DNA of 64,000 nt from CAWBJO01 sp963789175 (GCA_963789175.1 CAWBJO010000009.1:62001-126000); one strand, 5' to 3'; numbered from the stretch's first letter, positions 35,505 through 46,659 are shown. Notes: generated by a model from the sequence alone, not told the origin. Made by a program: numbers and translations.

Positions 35505-36689
35505 CTACCGGTTCTGCGCGATCCAGAGGCCGAGCGTGCGCCGCTCCTCCTCCGTCATGCCGGTCTCGTTGCCGGGCGGCATGGTATGGCTCGCAACTGC
35601 CTGTTTGAGGACGAGGTCAGCGTAACGCAGGAGCTCCGCCGTCGTCTCGAGGCGGGTGGCTTTCGGCGCCTCGTTGATGCCCTCATGGGTGGGGCGGCGC
35701 GCATGGCACGCCGTGCAGTGGGTGCGCGCGATGGCCATCACGGCTTCGTCGGGCACGACGGCGGCTCCAGCAGTGTCGACCGGTCGGGGCGCGGTCAGGA
35801 CGACGGCGATGAGGAGCGAGCCGAAGACGAAGGGCAAGGTCCAGGCGTAACCCGACAGGGGATCGCCGACATCGTGACGGATGAGGAAATGCCGGGCGCT
35901 GGCCCCGCCGACGACGACGAGCGCCACGAGGAGCCACGCATGCGGATGATCGGTCAGCATCGGATAGTGGTTGCTGACCATGAAGAGCAGGACAGGAAGC
36001 GTCAGGTAGGTGTTGTGGAGCGAACGATTCTTGCCGGCGAGGCCTAGGGCCGGATCTGGCGCCCGGCCGGCGATCAGGTCGCTCGCGATCAGGCGCTGAT
36101 TGGGAATTATGACCAGAAAGACGTTGGCGGCCATCAGCGTGCCGATGAAGGCGCCGACATGGACGAGCGCTCCGCGGCCCGAAAAGGCGTGGGTAAAGCC
36201 CCATGCCGCGGCGACGATGAGGAGGAAGACGGCGGCGGCCAATGCCGCCGGGTTGCGCGACAGGGCGGAACGGCAAAGCGCGTCGTAGACGAGCCAACCG
36301 CCGACCAGGCCGCCGAGCGAGATCGCCACGGCATCGTACCAGGCGAGCGGCAGCTTCGTCGGATCGATGAGATAGATGTCGGCGTGCCAGTAGAACTGGA
36401 CGACGAGGAGCAAGAAGCCGGTCAGCCAGGTGGCATACGCCTCCCACTTGTACCACAGGAGATCGGGCGGAAGCTCGGGCGGCGCCGACATGTACTTCTC
36501 GACGTGATAGAAGCCGCCGCCATGCACCTCCCACGCCGTGCCGGCGACGCCCGGGTTCATGGCGTCGCGCTTCTTCAAGGAGAAATCGAGAGCGATAAAA
36601 TAGAAGGAGGTGCCGATCCAGCCGATCCCGGCGATCATGTGGGCCCAGCGGAAGATCAGATTCAGCCAGTCGGCAAGAAAGCTCAGCAT
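35505..36689 (-). CDS. puuD: Membrane urate hydroxylase with cytochrome c domain (PuuD)
   Basis: The 394-residue protein has an N-terminal bundle of about eight hydrophobic helices with conserved His residues (RWAHMIAGIGWIGTSFYF, VHGGGFYHVEKY) and a C-terminal heme c domain (CTACH at 325-329, axial Met in SHTMPPGN near 370). PuuD oxidises urate to 5-hydroxyisourate and passes electrons to the respiratory chain, replacing uricase; no uricase gene is in view. It heads the puuD-uraD-guaD-puuE run. A hairpin separates it from the transporter gene upstream. Confidence 0.94.
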   Translation of the reverse strand: MLSFLADWLNLIFRWAHMIAGIGWIGTSFYFIALDFSLKKRDAMNPGVAGTAWEVHGGGFYHVEKYMSAPPELPPDLLWYKWEAYATWLTGFLLLVVQFYWHADIYLIDPTKLPLAWYDAVAISLGGLVGGWLVYDALCRSALSRNPAALAAAVFLLIVAAAWGFTHAFSGRGALVHVGAFIGTLMAANVFLVIIPNQRLIASDLIAGRAPDPALGLAGKNRSLHNTYLTLPVLLFMVSNHYPMLTDHPHAWLLVALVVVGGASARHFLIRHDVGDPLSGYAWTLPFVFGSLLIAVVLTAPRPVDTAGAAVVPDEAVMAIARTHCTACHARRPTHEGINEAPKATRLETTAELLRYADLVLKQAVASHTMPPGNETGMTEEERRTLGLWIAQNR

Positions 36690-36711
36690 GGAGAGCTCGG
36701 GCAGGACGCGA

Positions 36712-36737
36712 GCCTCCCGGCCGGAGAGCCGGGAGGC
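36712..36737 (-). terminator. Intercistronic hairpin between bmp and puuD
   Basis: A perfect 10-bp inverted repeat GCCTCCCGGC / GCCGGGAGGC with a six-base loop lies in the 75-base gap. It has no T tract on the minus strand, so it may be a partial terminator or an mRNA-processing/stabilising element. Confidence 0.55.
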
Positions 36738-36764
36738 GTTTCCCGTCGATTGCGGTCCGGTCCG

Positions 36765-37832
36765 CTACTGGGGCAGCTTGTCGTCGATGCCCTTCACGTA
36801 CCAGTTCATGCCGAGGATGTCGCCGTCAGACAGCGGCTTGCCCGCCTCGCCGACAGTCGAGCCATCCTGCTTGGTGATGGGGCCGGTGAACGGATGCAGC
36901 TGGCCCGTCTTGATCTTCTCGGCGGTGTCGGCCGCCATCTTGGCAACGTCGTCCGGCAAGTTGGTGTAGGGCGCGAGCTGCACCGTGCCTTCGGCCATGC
37001 CGTCCCACGAGGCTTGCGACTTCCAGGTGCCGTTGAGAACGTCATTGACGCGGCGGACGTAGTACGGCGTCCAGTTGTCGACGAGAGCCGTGAGCTGGGC
37101 CTTGGGCGCGAACTTGATCATGTCCGACGCCTGGCCGAAGCCGTGCTTGCCCTGCTCCTCGGCGACGAGAAGAGGTGCCGTCGAGTCGGTGTGCTGGACG
37201 ATGATGTCGGCGCCCTGGCTGAAAAGGATCTTGGCGGCGTCGGCCTCCTTGCCGGGATCGTACCAGGTGTTGACCCAGACGATCCTCACCTTGAAATCGG
37301 GATTGACGGACTGGGCACCGAGCATGAACGCGTTGATGCCGGCCACCACTTCCGGAATCGGGAACGATACGATGTAACCCGCCGTGCCGGACTTCGACAC
37401 CTTGGCGGCGATCTGACCGACGACGTAGCGGCCCTCGTGGAACTTGGCGTTGTAAGTGGTTACGTTGTCGGCCGTCTTGAAGCCGGTGGCATGCTCGAAC
37501 TTCACGTCGGGGAATTTCTTGGCGACCTTGAGGGTCGGCTCCATATAGCCGAAGGAGGTCGTGAACACGATGTTGCAGCCGTCGCGCGCCAGGCGCTCGA
37601 TGGCACGCTCCGCATCCGGGCCTTCGCCGACGTTCTCGACGTAGACCGTCTCGACCTTGTCGCCGAGCTCCTTCTCGACCTGCTGGCGGCCCTGGTCATG
37701 CTGGTAGGACCAGCCGAAATCGCCGACCGGACCGATATAGATCCAGCAGGCCTTGACCTTGTCGGCGGCTTCGACAGCGCCGAGCGATACCGCCCACGCC
37801 ATGCCGGCCGCCAATAGCAGATATTTTCTCAT
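36765..37832 (-). CDS. BMP-family ABC transporter substrate-binding protein
   Basis: The 355-residue protein starts MRKYLLLAAGMAWAVSLGAV, a Sec signal peptide without a lipobox, with GGAGGAG upstream. The mature part has the BMP (PnrA-like) pattern: WIYIGPVGDFGWSYQHDQGR, IVFTTSFGYMEPTLKVAKKFPDVKFEHATG, and GYIVSFPIPEVVAGINAFMLGAQ. Members bind nucleosides or purine bases. Its position inside a purine-degradation array with its own ATPase and permeases argues for purine or nucleoside uptake. The frame extends far upstream but that part overlaps the permease gene and is spurious. Confidence 0.93.
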   Translation of the reverse strand: MRKYLLLAAGMAWAVSLGAVEAADKVKACWIYIGPVGDFGWSYQHDQGRQQVEKELGDKVETVYVENVGEGPDAERAIERLARDGCNIVFTTSFGYMEPTLKVAKKFPDVKFEHATGFKTADNVTTYNAKFHEGRYVVGQIAAKVSKSGTAGYIVSFPIPEVVAGINAFMLGAQSVNPDFKVRIVWVNTWYDPGKEADAAKILFSQGADIIVQHTDSTAPLLVAEEQGKHGFGQASDMIKFAPKAQLTALVDNWTPYYVRRVNDVLNGTWKSQASWDGMAEGTVQLAPYTNLPDDVAKMAADTAEKIKTGQLHPFTGPITKQDGSTVGEAGKPLSDGDILGMNWYVKGIDDKLPQ

Positions 37833-37894
37833 GGTTTGACTCCTCCACTTGGCATTTGACGACAAATCGTTGCCCGCCACGGTCGTCCTGCTCC

Positions 37895-38815
37895 TCAGCG
37901 ATTGGGAACGAAGGACTGTCCGAGGCTCGCCGGCGTATTGGCCCGGGTGACCAGGCGGTTCGCCGAGATGACCACCAGGGCCAGGATGGTGACGATATAC
38001 GGGAGCGAAGACAAGAACTGAGATGGGATTCCCCATCCCATACCCTGCACGAAGTAGCCCAGAATGGTGACCGATCCGAACAGGTAGGCGCCGACCGCGG
38101 CCCGCCACGGCAGCCAGGATGCGAAAACCACAAGCGCAAGTGCGATCCAGCCCCGCCCGGCGGTCATGTTCTCGATCCAGCTCGGTGTATAGGCCAGGGA
38201 TAGGTAGCCGCCGGCGAGGCCGGCGCAGGCGCCGCCGAACAGGATGCACAGGTAGCGGATGCGGATGACCCCGTAGCCCAGCGCGTGGGCGGAATGGTGG
38301 TTGTTGCCGACGGCCCGGATGACGAGGCCGAGCTTGGTGCGGAACAGCACGTAGGCGACGCCGGCGGTCAGCAGCAGCGAAGCATAGACGACGGCGTCCT
38401 GGCCGAAGAGGATGCGTCCGACGAACGGAATGTCGGTCAAGCCGGGGATGAAGATCTTGGGCAGGCGAAGGCCCGGCACGCCGACGAAAGACTCGCCGAT
38501 GAGACCGGAGAAGCCGAGCCCGAGGAGCGTCAGGGCGAGGCCGGCGGCGACCTGGTTCGCGACGAAGGTCTGGGTGAGGACGGCGAAGGCGAGCGACAGC
38601 GCCATGCCGGCCGAGATGGCGGCAAGGACGCCGAGCACGGGCGAGCCCGTGATGTAGGCGGCGCCGAAGCCGCAGACGGCGCCCATGACCATCATCCCCT
38701 CGACGCCGAGATTGAGGACGCCGGAGCGCTCGACCACGAGCTCGCCGACGGCGGCCAGCAGGAGCGGCGTCGCCGCTGTGATGACCGTGAGGATGACCGC
38801 CTGCAGGACGTCCAT
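37895..38815 (-). CDS. BMP-type ABC transporter permease (BPD_transp_2 family)
   Basis: The 306-residue inner-membrane protein has eight or more hydrophobic segments and the family motif SGVLNLGVEGMMVMGAVCGF near residue 32, VANQVAAGLALTLLGLG, and an ATPase-contact loop GLVIRAVGNNHHSAHALGY. It forms the channel with the frameshifted permease directly upstream (five-base gap). It is predicted to import purines or nucleosides with the BMP protein. Confidence 0.92.
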   Translation of the reverse strand: MDVLQAVILTVITAATPLLLAAVGELVVERSGVLNLGVEGMMVMGAVCGFGAAYITGSPVLGVLAAISAGMALSLAFAVLTQTFVANQVAAGLALTLLGLGFSGLIGESFVGVPGLRLPKIFIPGLTDIPFVGRILFGQDAVVYASLLLTAGVAYVLFRTKLGLVIRAVGNNHHSAHALGYGVIRIRYLCILFGGACAGLAGGYLSLAYTPSWIENMTAGRGWIALALVVFASWLPWRAAVGAYLFGSVTILGYFVQGMGWGIPSQFLSSLPYIVTILALVVISANRLVTRANTPASLGQSFVPNR

Positions 38816-38820
38816 GACGG

Positions 38821-39890
38821 CTACTCCGCCGGTGCCGGGGCGGCCGACTTCAGCGTCGGCAGCAGGCGGATGCGATAGTAGATGAGCGTGTCGCAGGCGA
38901 GGACGAAGAAGAGCAGGATGCCCTGGAAGACCTTGGCGATCTTCTCCGACAGGCCGAGGGTGACCTGGGCGGCCTCACCGCCCATGTAGCTCAGGGCGAG
39001 CAGCAGGCCGGCGAAGATCACGCCGACGGGATGCAGCCTGCCCAGGAACGCGACGATGATGGCGGTGAAGCCGTAGCCGGGCGAGATCGACGGCTGGAGC
39101 TGGCCGACGGTGCTCGCGACCTCGATGATGCCGGCGAGGCCGGCAAGGCCGCCCGACAGGAGGAAGCAGAAGATGACGATGCGGGACCGCGAGAAGCCGG
39201 CGAAGCTCCCGGCGCGCGGCGCGTTACCGAGCACGCGGATCTCGAAGCCCTTCAGCGTCTTCTCGAGCATGAAGGCGAGGACGAGCGCTACCGACGAAGG
39301 CGAGAAACACGCCGACATGCAAGGTCGGTCCGACGGTCGGCAACAGCTGCCAGCCCTCGAAGGTCACGGTCTTGGGAAAATTGTAGCCGTGCGGGTCTTT
39401 CCAGGGCCCGCGCACCAGCCAGTCGAGAAGGAGCTGAGCGACATAGACGAGCATCAGGCTCGTCAGGATCTCGTTGGTGCCGAAGCGATTCTTGAGGGCG
39501 CCGGGTATGGCGCCATAGGCCATTCCGCCGATCGTGCCGAGGGCAAGCATGAGAAGCAGGCCCAGAGGCGACTGCCATTCCGGGAACATGACCGGAACGA
39601 TGCCGCCCAGGATGGCGCCGGCGGTGAACTGGCCCTCGGCGCCGATGTTCCACACATTGGCGACGTAGCAAATGGCAAGGCCGCAGCCGATCAGGATGAG
39701 GGGCGCCGCCTTCACGAGCAATTGCTCGAGCGCCCAGATCGAGGTCAGCGGCTCGACGAAATAGACATGCAGGGCGCGCAGCGGATCGAGCCCGCTCAAG
39801 GTGAAAATGAAGGCGCCGGCGATGACCGTGAGAAGGATGGCAATGACGGGCGACAGCACGACCATCGCGCGCGACGCTTCCGGCCGGCGC

Positions 39891-39907
<17 letters not shown>
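38821..39907 (-). pseudogene. BMP-type ABC transporter permease, frameshifted
   Basis: One frame from 39907 (MRLTLERRPEASRA) encodes the first two thirds of a permease, including GIGAEGQF-like VWNIGAEGQFTAGAILGG and FGTNEILTSLMLVYVAQLL. A second frame supplies the rest (VALVLAFMLEKTLKGFEIRV and GEAAQVTLGLSEKIAKVF) to 38821. The junction lies near 39288-39294 and equals one extra G in a GTCGGTAG context. Without it the protein is about 360 residues, normal for the family. The ATPase gene overlaps its start by 17 bases. It may be a sequencing error or a true mutation that would disable the transporter. Confidence 0.85.
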
Positions 39908-41504
<1,597 letters not shown>

Positions 41505-41509
41505 CCTGC

Positions 41510-42487
41510 CTAGCCGGCCAAGCGTCCGACGGCGTCCCGCTGCGCGGCGGCTTCCTCGTCGCGCAGGAGGAGCTCGGTCGCCGTCGTTGCGGCGATCGCG
41601 GCGGGGAGCTTGGAGCGGATCGGCGAGTGGCCGATGGGACAGACGAGCGCGGCGGCGCGGCCCGGGTCGACACCGGCCTGGCGGAGGCGGGAGAGGAAAC
41701 GGGCCCGCTTGGTGGCGCTGCCGATGACGCCGACATAGGGAAAGCGGCCGTCCTTGAGGGCGCGCAGGACGATGTCGAAATCGAGCGCATGGCTGTGCGT
41801 CATGGCAAGAACGAACGCCCGCGCGGGCGCGGTGTCAAGCTCCTGCGCCGGGTCGGGGGACAAGCGGGCAGTGGCATTGCCGGGAACGGCGCCGGGAAAC
41901 GCCTCCGGCCGGGCATCGATCCACGTGACCGCGAAGGGCAGCGGCGCCAGCGCCAGCACCAGAGCGCGCCCGACATGGCCGGCGCCGAAAATCCACACCG
42001 GGCGAGCCGGGCTCGCAAAGTGTTCGAGGAGCCTGCCATCACGATATTCGATGGCAGGCTCCCCGACGAGGCCCCCGGTTGCGGGCGCACGTTCCAATTT
42101 TTCATTTCCCAGCGCGACGACGGTGGAGAAGCTCCCCTCCCGCTCCTTCTGCGCCCATGCCTCGATGGCTGGCATGTCGGCGATCCCGAAGACTTCGACG
42201 AGCAGCCGTACCTGGCCGCCGCAGCATTGGCCGAGATCGGGACCCAGAACGACGCTGACGATGCGGCCTGCCGGCGCCCGGCCGGCGAGCACGGACTGCG
42301 CCTCGGCGATGGCGCGCCATTCGAGCGCTCCGCCCCCGATTGTGCCGCGATAGCGTCCGCCCTCGACGACCAGGATGCGGGCACCGGCGTCGCGCGGCGC
42401 CGAGCCGCGGGCTTCGACGACCGTGACCATGGCGCAGCGGCCGTGGTCGCGAACGAGGGCGGCGATCGAGTGCCAGATCTTCATCAC
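41510..42487 (-). CDS. xdhC: Xanthine dehydrogenase accessory protein XdhC
   Basis: The 325-residue protein has the XdhC signature MVTVVEARGSAPRDAGARIL, GTIGGGALEW, LGPDLGQCCGGQVRLL with the conserved Cys pair, and a C-terminal Rossmann half (VWIFGAGHVGRAL, AMTHSHALDFDIVLRAL, YVGVIGSATKRARF). XdhC binds the molybdenum cofactor, promotes its sulphuration and inserts it into XdhB. ATGA overlap with xdhB. A perfect 13-bp inverted repeat lies within the interdomain coding region. Confidence 0.94.
   Translation of the reverse strand: MMKIWHSIAALVRDHGRCAMVTVVEARGSAPRDAGARILVVEGGRYRGTIGGGALEWRAIAEAQSVLAGRAPAGRIVSVVLGPDLGQCCGGQVRLLVEVFGIADMPAIEAWAQKEREGSFSTVVALGNEKLERAPATGGLVGEPAIEYRDGRLLEHFASPARPVWIFGAGHVGRALVLALAPLPFAVTWIDARPEAFPGAVPGNATARLSPDPAQELDTAPARAFVLAMTHSHALDFDIVLRALKDGRFPYVGVIGSATKRARFLSRLRQAGVDPGRAAALVCPIGHSPIRSKLPAAIAATTATELLLRDEEAAAQRDAVGRLAG
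42028..42062. repeat. Perfect 13-bp inverted repeat inside xdhC
   Basis: GGAGCCTGCCATC (42028-42040) and GATGGCAGGCTCC (42050-42062) flank a nine-base loop within coding sequence between the two XdhC domains. Confidence 0.9.
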
Positions 42488-44817
42488 GCGCTCCGCATGG
42501 CATCGACGGCGCGCAGGATCGCCTCGGCCGTCGCCGGTGCGTCGAGCTGCGGATGCCGACCGGGCCGGAGGCTGCCGACGGCGTCAAGAACGGCGGAATA
42601 GACCGCGATCGCGAGCATGAGCGGCGGCTCGCCGACGGCCTTCGAGCGATAGATGGTCGGCGCGCGGTTGCCGGGCGACCGCCACAGGGCGACGCGAAAA
42701 TCGTCCGGCACGTCGGATGCCGTCGGGATCTTGTAGGTCGAGGGAGCGTGCGTCCTGAGCCGGCCCTGGGCATCGAAGACGAGCTCCTCGGTGGTGAGCC
42801 AGCCCAGCCCCTGCACGAAGCCGCCCTCGATCTGGCCGAGGTCGACGGCAGGATTGAGCGAGCGGCCGACGTCGTGGAGGATGTCGATCCGGTCGAGCCG
42901 CATCTCGCCGGTGAGCGTGTCGATGGTGACCTCGGAGCAGCAGGCGCCGTATGCAAAATAGAAGAACGGCTCGCCCTTGGCCGCCGGACGGTCCCAATGG
43001 ATGGTCGGCGTGGCGTAGAAGCCGGTGGCCGAGAGCTGAATGCGATCCATGTGGGCGAGCTTGGCGAGCTCGGCGAGCGTCAGCGACTGCCGGCCCGCCT
43101 TCACCTTGCCGTCCCGGAAGACGATGGACTTCTTCGCCACCTTGAAGCGGCGGGCTGCGCAGGCAACCAGTCGCTCGCGGATCGCCCGGGCGGCATTGAG
43201 CGCCGCCATGCCGTTGAGGTCGGAGCCGGAAGACGCGGCGGTCGGGGAGGTGTTGGGCACCTTGTCGGTGGTGGTGGCGGTGATCTTCACCCGGTCGACC
43301 GGAATGGCGAACTCGTCCGCCACGACCTGCGCCACCTTGATATAGAGACCCTGCCCCATCTCGGTGCCGGCGTGGTTGATCTGCACGGACCCGTCGAGAT
43401 AGAGGTGGACGAGAGCCCCCGCCTGGTTGAGCTGCGTCAGGGTGAAGGAGATTCCGAACTTCACCGGCGTCAGGGCGATGCCCTTCCTCAGGATCGCGCT
43501 TCCGGCATTGAACGCGGCGACGGCCCGGCGGCGGCGGCGATAGTCGCTGCTGCGCTCGAGCTCGGTCACCAGTCTCGCCACGATGTGGTCGCGGATCTTC
43601 TGTCCATACGGCGTCACGTCGCGACCGCGGCGATAGAAGTTGCGCTTGCGGACGTCGAGCGGATCGAGGCCGAGCTCGCAAGCGACGGCATCCAGCATGC
43701 GCTCGGCGGCGAGCATGCCCTGCGGCCCGCCGAAGCCGCGAAAGGCGGTCGCCGACACGGTGTTGGTCTTCAGGCGCCGCGAGTGAATGCGCACCGCCGG
43801 ATAGAAATAGGCGTTGTCGGCGTGGAACATGGCGCGATCGTTGACGCCGAGGGACAGATCGGCGGAGCAGCCGCAGCGGCCATGCAGCGTGAGATCCACC
43901 GCCGCGAGCTCGCCCTTCGAGGTGAAGCCGCACGCATAGGCGACGTCGTAGTCGTGGCGCTTGCCGGTCATGATCATGTCGTCGTCGCGGTCGAGCCGGA
44001 TCTTGGCCGGCCGTCGCGTCACATGCGCGGCGAGCGCCGCCAGCGCCGCCCACTGGGCCGCCTGGGATTCCTTGCCGCCGAAGCCTCCGCCCATGCGTCG
44101 GCATTCGCACACCACGGCGGCATCGGGAACGGCGAGCATCTTGGCGACGCAATGCTGCACCTCGGTCGGATGCTGGGTCGAGCAATGGACGAACATGCCG
44201 CCGCCTTCGCGCGGGACGGCGAGCGACACCTGGCCCTCGAGGTAGAAATGCTCCTGGCCGCCGATGGCGAGCCGGCCCTGCAAGCGGCGCGCGGCGCGCG
44301 GCATGACCGCAGCCGGATCGCCGCGCCGAAACTCGTACGGCGGCAGGACGTCGCTTTCGGCCGCGAGCGCATCGGCGATCGTCAGGATCGGCTTCTCCTC
44401 GGCGATCTCGACCTTGGCGAGGCGCGCGGCGCGGCGGGCGAGGTCGCGCGTCTCGGCGACGACCGCGAAGATCACCTGGCCGTGGAAGACGATGCGGCCG
44501 TCGGCGAGGATGGGATCGTCGCCGGCCGCCGGGCTGCAGTCGTTGATGCCGGGTATGTCGGCCGCCGTGAGGACGGCGACGACGCCGGGCGCCGCCTTGA
44601 CCGCCGAGAGATCGAGCCCGGCGATCCGTCCCGAGGCCCCGGCGACAGCGGACCCCGGCGCGATGTGGAGGGTGCCGATCGGCTCGCGGAGGTCATCGAT
44701 AAAGGGAGCGGTGCCGGCGACATGGCGGCGCGCGCTGTCGTGCGGAACGGCGGCGCCCGAAGCCGGCGCGGCGCGCTCGCGGCGCAGGAGCTCGCGGGAC
44801 TTAGGCGACGCGTCCAA
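42484..44817 (-). CDS. xdhB: Xanthine dehydrogenase molybdenum-binding subunit
   Basis: The 777-residue large subunit has RRHVAGTAPFIDD, FYLEGQVSLAVP, CRRMGGGFGGKESQAA, the AFRGFGGPQGM loop with substrate Arg, NHAGTEMGQGLYIKV and the C-terminal SKAVGEPPLML with the catalytic Glu. It hydroxylates hypoxanthine and xanthine to urate at the Mo centre. It overlaps xdhA by 17 bases and xdhC by four, so the three are coordinately made. Confidence 0.95.
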   Translation of the reverse strand: MDASPKSRELLRRERAAPASGAAVPHDSARRHVAGTAPFIDDLREPIGTLHIAPGSAVAGASGRIAGLDLSAVKAAPGVVAVLTAADIPGINDCSPAAGDDPILADGRIVFHGQVIFAVVAETRDLARRAARLAKVEIAEEKPILTIADALAAESDVLPPYEFRRGDPAAVMPRAARRLQGRLAIGGQEHFYLEGQVSLAVPREGGGMFVHCSTQHPTEVQHCVAKMLAVPDAAVVCECRRMGGGFGGKESQAAQWAALAALAAHVTRRPAKIRLDRDDDMIMTGKRHDYDVAYACGFTSKGELAAVDLTLHGRCGCSADLSLGVNDRAMFHADNAYFYPAVRIHSRRLKTNTVSATAFRGFGGPQGMLAAERMLDAVACELGLDPLDVRKRNFYRRGRDVTPYGQKIRDHIVARLVTELERSSDYRRRRRAVAAFNAGSAILRKGIALTPVKFGISFTLTQLNQAGALVHLYLDGSVQINHAGTEMGQGLYIKVAQVVADEFAIPVDRVKITATTTDKVPNTSPTAASSGSDLNGMAALNAARAIRERLVACAARRFKVAKKSIVFRDGKVKAGRQSLTLAELAKLAHMDRIQLSATGFYATPTIHWDRPAAKGEPFFYFAYGACCSEVTIDTLTGEMRLDRIDILHDVGRSLNPAVDLGQIEGGFVQGLGWLTTEELVFDAQGRLRTHAPSTYKIPTASDVPDDFRVALWRSPGNRAPTIYRSKAVGEPPLMLAIAVYSAVLDAVGSLRPGRHPQLDAPATAEAILRAVDAMRSA

Positions 44818-46279
44818 CGGCGGCCTCCCTCAATCCCACGAGACGGGTCTGCGCGCTCGACTCGCCGGCCAGCTCGCGCAGCGCCTTGTCGAGCAACGCC
44901 CGCGCCGCGGCGGCGCGGTACGCAGCGGACGCCCGATGATCATCGATCGGCCGGTAGTCGCGGTCGAGCGCCGCGAGCACCGCTTTCCAGGTGCCGCGGT
45001 CGGCAAGGCTCGCGCCCGCGAGAGCGCGCTCGGTTTCGATCGCGCGTTTCGGCGTGGCCGCCATGCCGCCGAAGGCGATGCGCGCCGACGCGATCCGGTC
45101 GCCGTCGACCGCAACGCGGAACGCGCCCATGAGAGCCGAGATGTCCTGGTCGAAGCGGCGCGCGACCTTGTAGCAGCGGAACCGTTCGGCCGGTTTCAGG
45201 CGCGGGATGCGGATGCGGGCGACGAACTCGCCCGGCGCCCGGTCCTGCTTGCCGTAGGCGATGAAGAAATCCTCGAGCGCCAGCCATCGCGTGGCATCGC
45301 CCTTGCGGAGCTCGATCGCGCCGTCGAGCGCGATGAGCGCCGGCGGCATGTCGCCGATGGGAGAACCGTTGGCGATGTTGCCGCCGACCGTTCCCGCGGC
45401 CCGCACCTGGCGCGATCCGAGCCGCCGCAGCAGGAGGCCGAGATCGGAATCGATGGAGGCGACGGCGTCGAACGCATCCTCATAGGTGACCGCGGCGCCG
45501 AGCACGATCTCGTCCGCTCCCGCCTCGATACCGCCGAGGCCGGCGCGATGAAGAAAGATGATCTTCGGAAGGTCGCGCAGCTGCTTGGTGATCCACAGTC
45601 CGACGTCGGTCGCCCCGGCGACGAGCACAGCATCGGGATGGCGGAGAAAGAGCTCGGCCAAGCTCGCCACGGAGGCCGGGATGGCGAGGAAGCGCTCGTC
45701 GTCGCCAATGAAGACGTCGCCGCCGCGGTCGATGCGGGCGAGCGCCGCCGCGGTGTCCGGCGTGCGGGCCGCGTGTGCGTCCGCGGCCCGGCCGGTGCAG
45801 GCCTCGAGTGCCGCATCGAGGATGGGCCGGTAACCGGTGCAGCGGCAGAGATTGCCGGCGATCCAGTCCCTCGCCGAGTCGCGGGTCGCCGGCTTTCCGG
45901 AGTGATAGAGGCCGAAGAGACTCATGACGAAACCCGGCGTGCAGAAGCCGCACTGCGAGGCATGATGCCTGACCATGGCCTCCTGGACGGGGTGGAGCCG
46001 GTCTTCGTCGGCGGCCAAATCGTCGACGGCGACGACGTCCGCGCCATCGACCTGTCCCATGAGCAGGATGCAGCTGTTGGCGGGCCGATAGTGCAGCTTT
46101 CCGTCCTTCACGCTGCCGAGCACGACGGTGCAGGCGCCGCAGTCGCCCTCGGCGCAGCCTTCCTTGGTGCCGCAGGCGCGCTCCTTCAGGCGGAGATAAT
46201 CCAACAGGGTGTCGGTCGGCCGGACATCCTCGAGCTCCACCTCCTCACCCTTGCGCAGGAACCTGATGACGTGGCGCAT
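44801..46279 (-). CDS. xdhA: Xanthine dehydrogenase small subunit (2Fe-2S/FAD)
   Basis: The 492-residue subunit carries both 2Fe-2S clusters: C36, C42, C47, C50 (CGTKEGCAEGDCGAC), with C70 nearby, then C110/C113 (QCGFCTPGF) and C145/C147 (CRCTGYRP). The FAD domain follows (VLVAGATDVGLWITKQ, GTVGGNIANGSPIGD) and a CO_deh_flav_C-type end. It passes electrons from XdhB to NAD. It starts three bases after uraH and overlaps xdhB. Confidence 0.95.
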   Translation of the reverse strand: MRHVIRFLRKGEEVELEDVRPTDTLLDYLRLKERACGTKEGCAEGDCGACTVVLGSVKDGKLHYRPANSCILLMGQVDGADVVAVDDLAADEDRLHPVQEAMVRHHASQCGFCTPGFVMSLFGLYHSGKPATRDSARDWIAGNLCRCTGYRPILDAALEACTGRAADAHAARTPDTAAALARIDRGGDVFIGDDERFLAIPASVASLAELFLRHPDAVLVAGATDVGLWITKQLRDLPKIIFLHRAGLGGIEAGADEIVLGAAVTYEDAFDAVASIDSDLGLLLRRLGSRQVRAAGTVGGNIANGSPIGDMPPALIALDGAIELRKGDATRWLALEDFFIAYGKQDRAPGEFVARIRIPRLKPAERFRCYKVARRFDQDISALMGAFRVAVDGDRIASARIAFGGMAATPKRAIETERALAGASLADRGTWKAVLAALDRDYRPIDDHRASAAYRAAAARALLDKALRELAGESSAQTRLVGLREAAVGRVA

Positions 46280-46282
46280 CGC

Positions 46283-46633
46283 TCAGCTCCCCCGATAGGT
46301 GGAATAGCCGTAAGGCGAGAGGAGAAGCGGCACGTGATAGTGGCCGTCGGCGTCGGCGATGCCGAAGCGGATGGGAATTACGTCGAGGAAAGGCAGCTCC
46401 GGCAGCTTGACGCCGGCGCGGCGCAGATAGTCGCCGGCATGGAAGCGCAGCTCGTAGGTGCCGGGCGTCAAGTCCTTGCCTTCCAGAAGAGCGCCGTCGA
46501 CGCGGCCATCGGAGTTCGTGGTGGCGCGGCGCAGGAGGCGCGGCTCGCCGGTGAGCGCAAAAAGCTCGAGGTCGAGCCCGGCCGCCGGCCGGCCCGCCAT
46601 CGTATCGAGCACGTGCGTCGTCAATCGCCCCAT
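46283..46633 (-). CDS. uraH: 5-hydroxyisourate hydrolase
   Basis: The 116-residue transthyretin-like enzyme has the N-terminal catalytic motif LTTHVLDTMAGRPAAGL, DGRVDGALLEG, FHAGDYLRRAG, HYHVPLLLSPYGYSTYRGS ending in the diagnostic YRGS. It hydrolyses the PuuD product 5-hydroxyisourate to OHCU. It is the first gene of a long minus-strand array uraH-xdhABC-transporter-puuD-uraD-guaD-puuE. No signal peptide, so cytoplasmic. Confidence 0.96.
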   Translation of the reverse strand: MGRLTTHVLDTMAGRPAAGLDLELFALTGEPRLLRRATTNSDGRVDGALLEGKDLTPGTYELRFHAGDYLRRAGVKLPELPFLDVIPIRFGIADADGHYHVPLLLSPYGYSTYRGS

Positions 46634-46659
46634 GCCGCCTCGCCTCGCAGGTCGCGATC

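Noticed and set aside
33708..36047. Plus-strand 779-codon frame opposite guaD, uraD and puuD
   Set aside because: Antisense shadow; the minus-strand frames encode recognisable purine enzymes with overlapping stops and starts.
36765..38249. Extended 494-codon version of the BMP protein gene
   Set aside because: The extra N-terminal part overlaps the permease gene in another frame; the signal peptide and GGAGGAG ribosome site fix the start at 37832.
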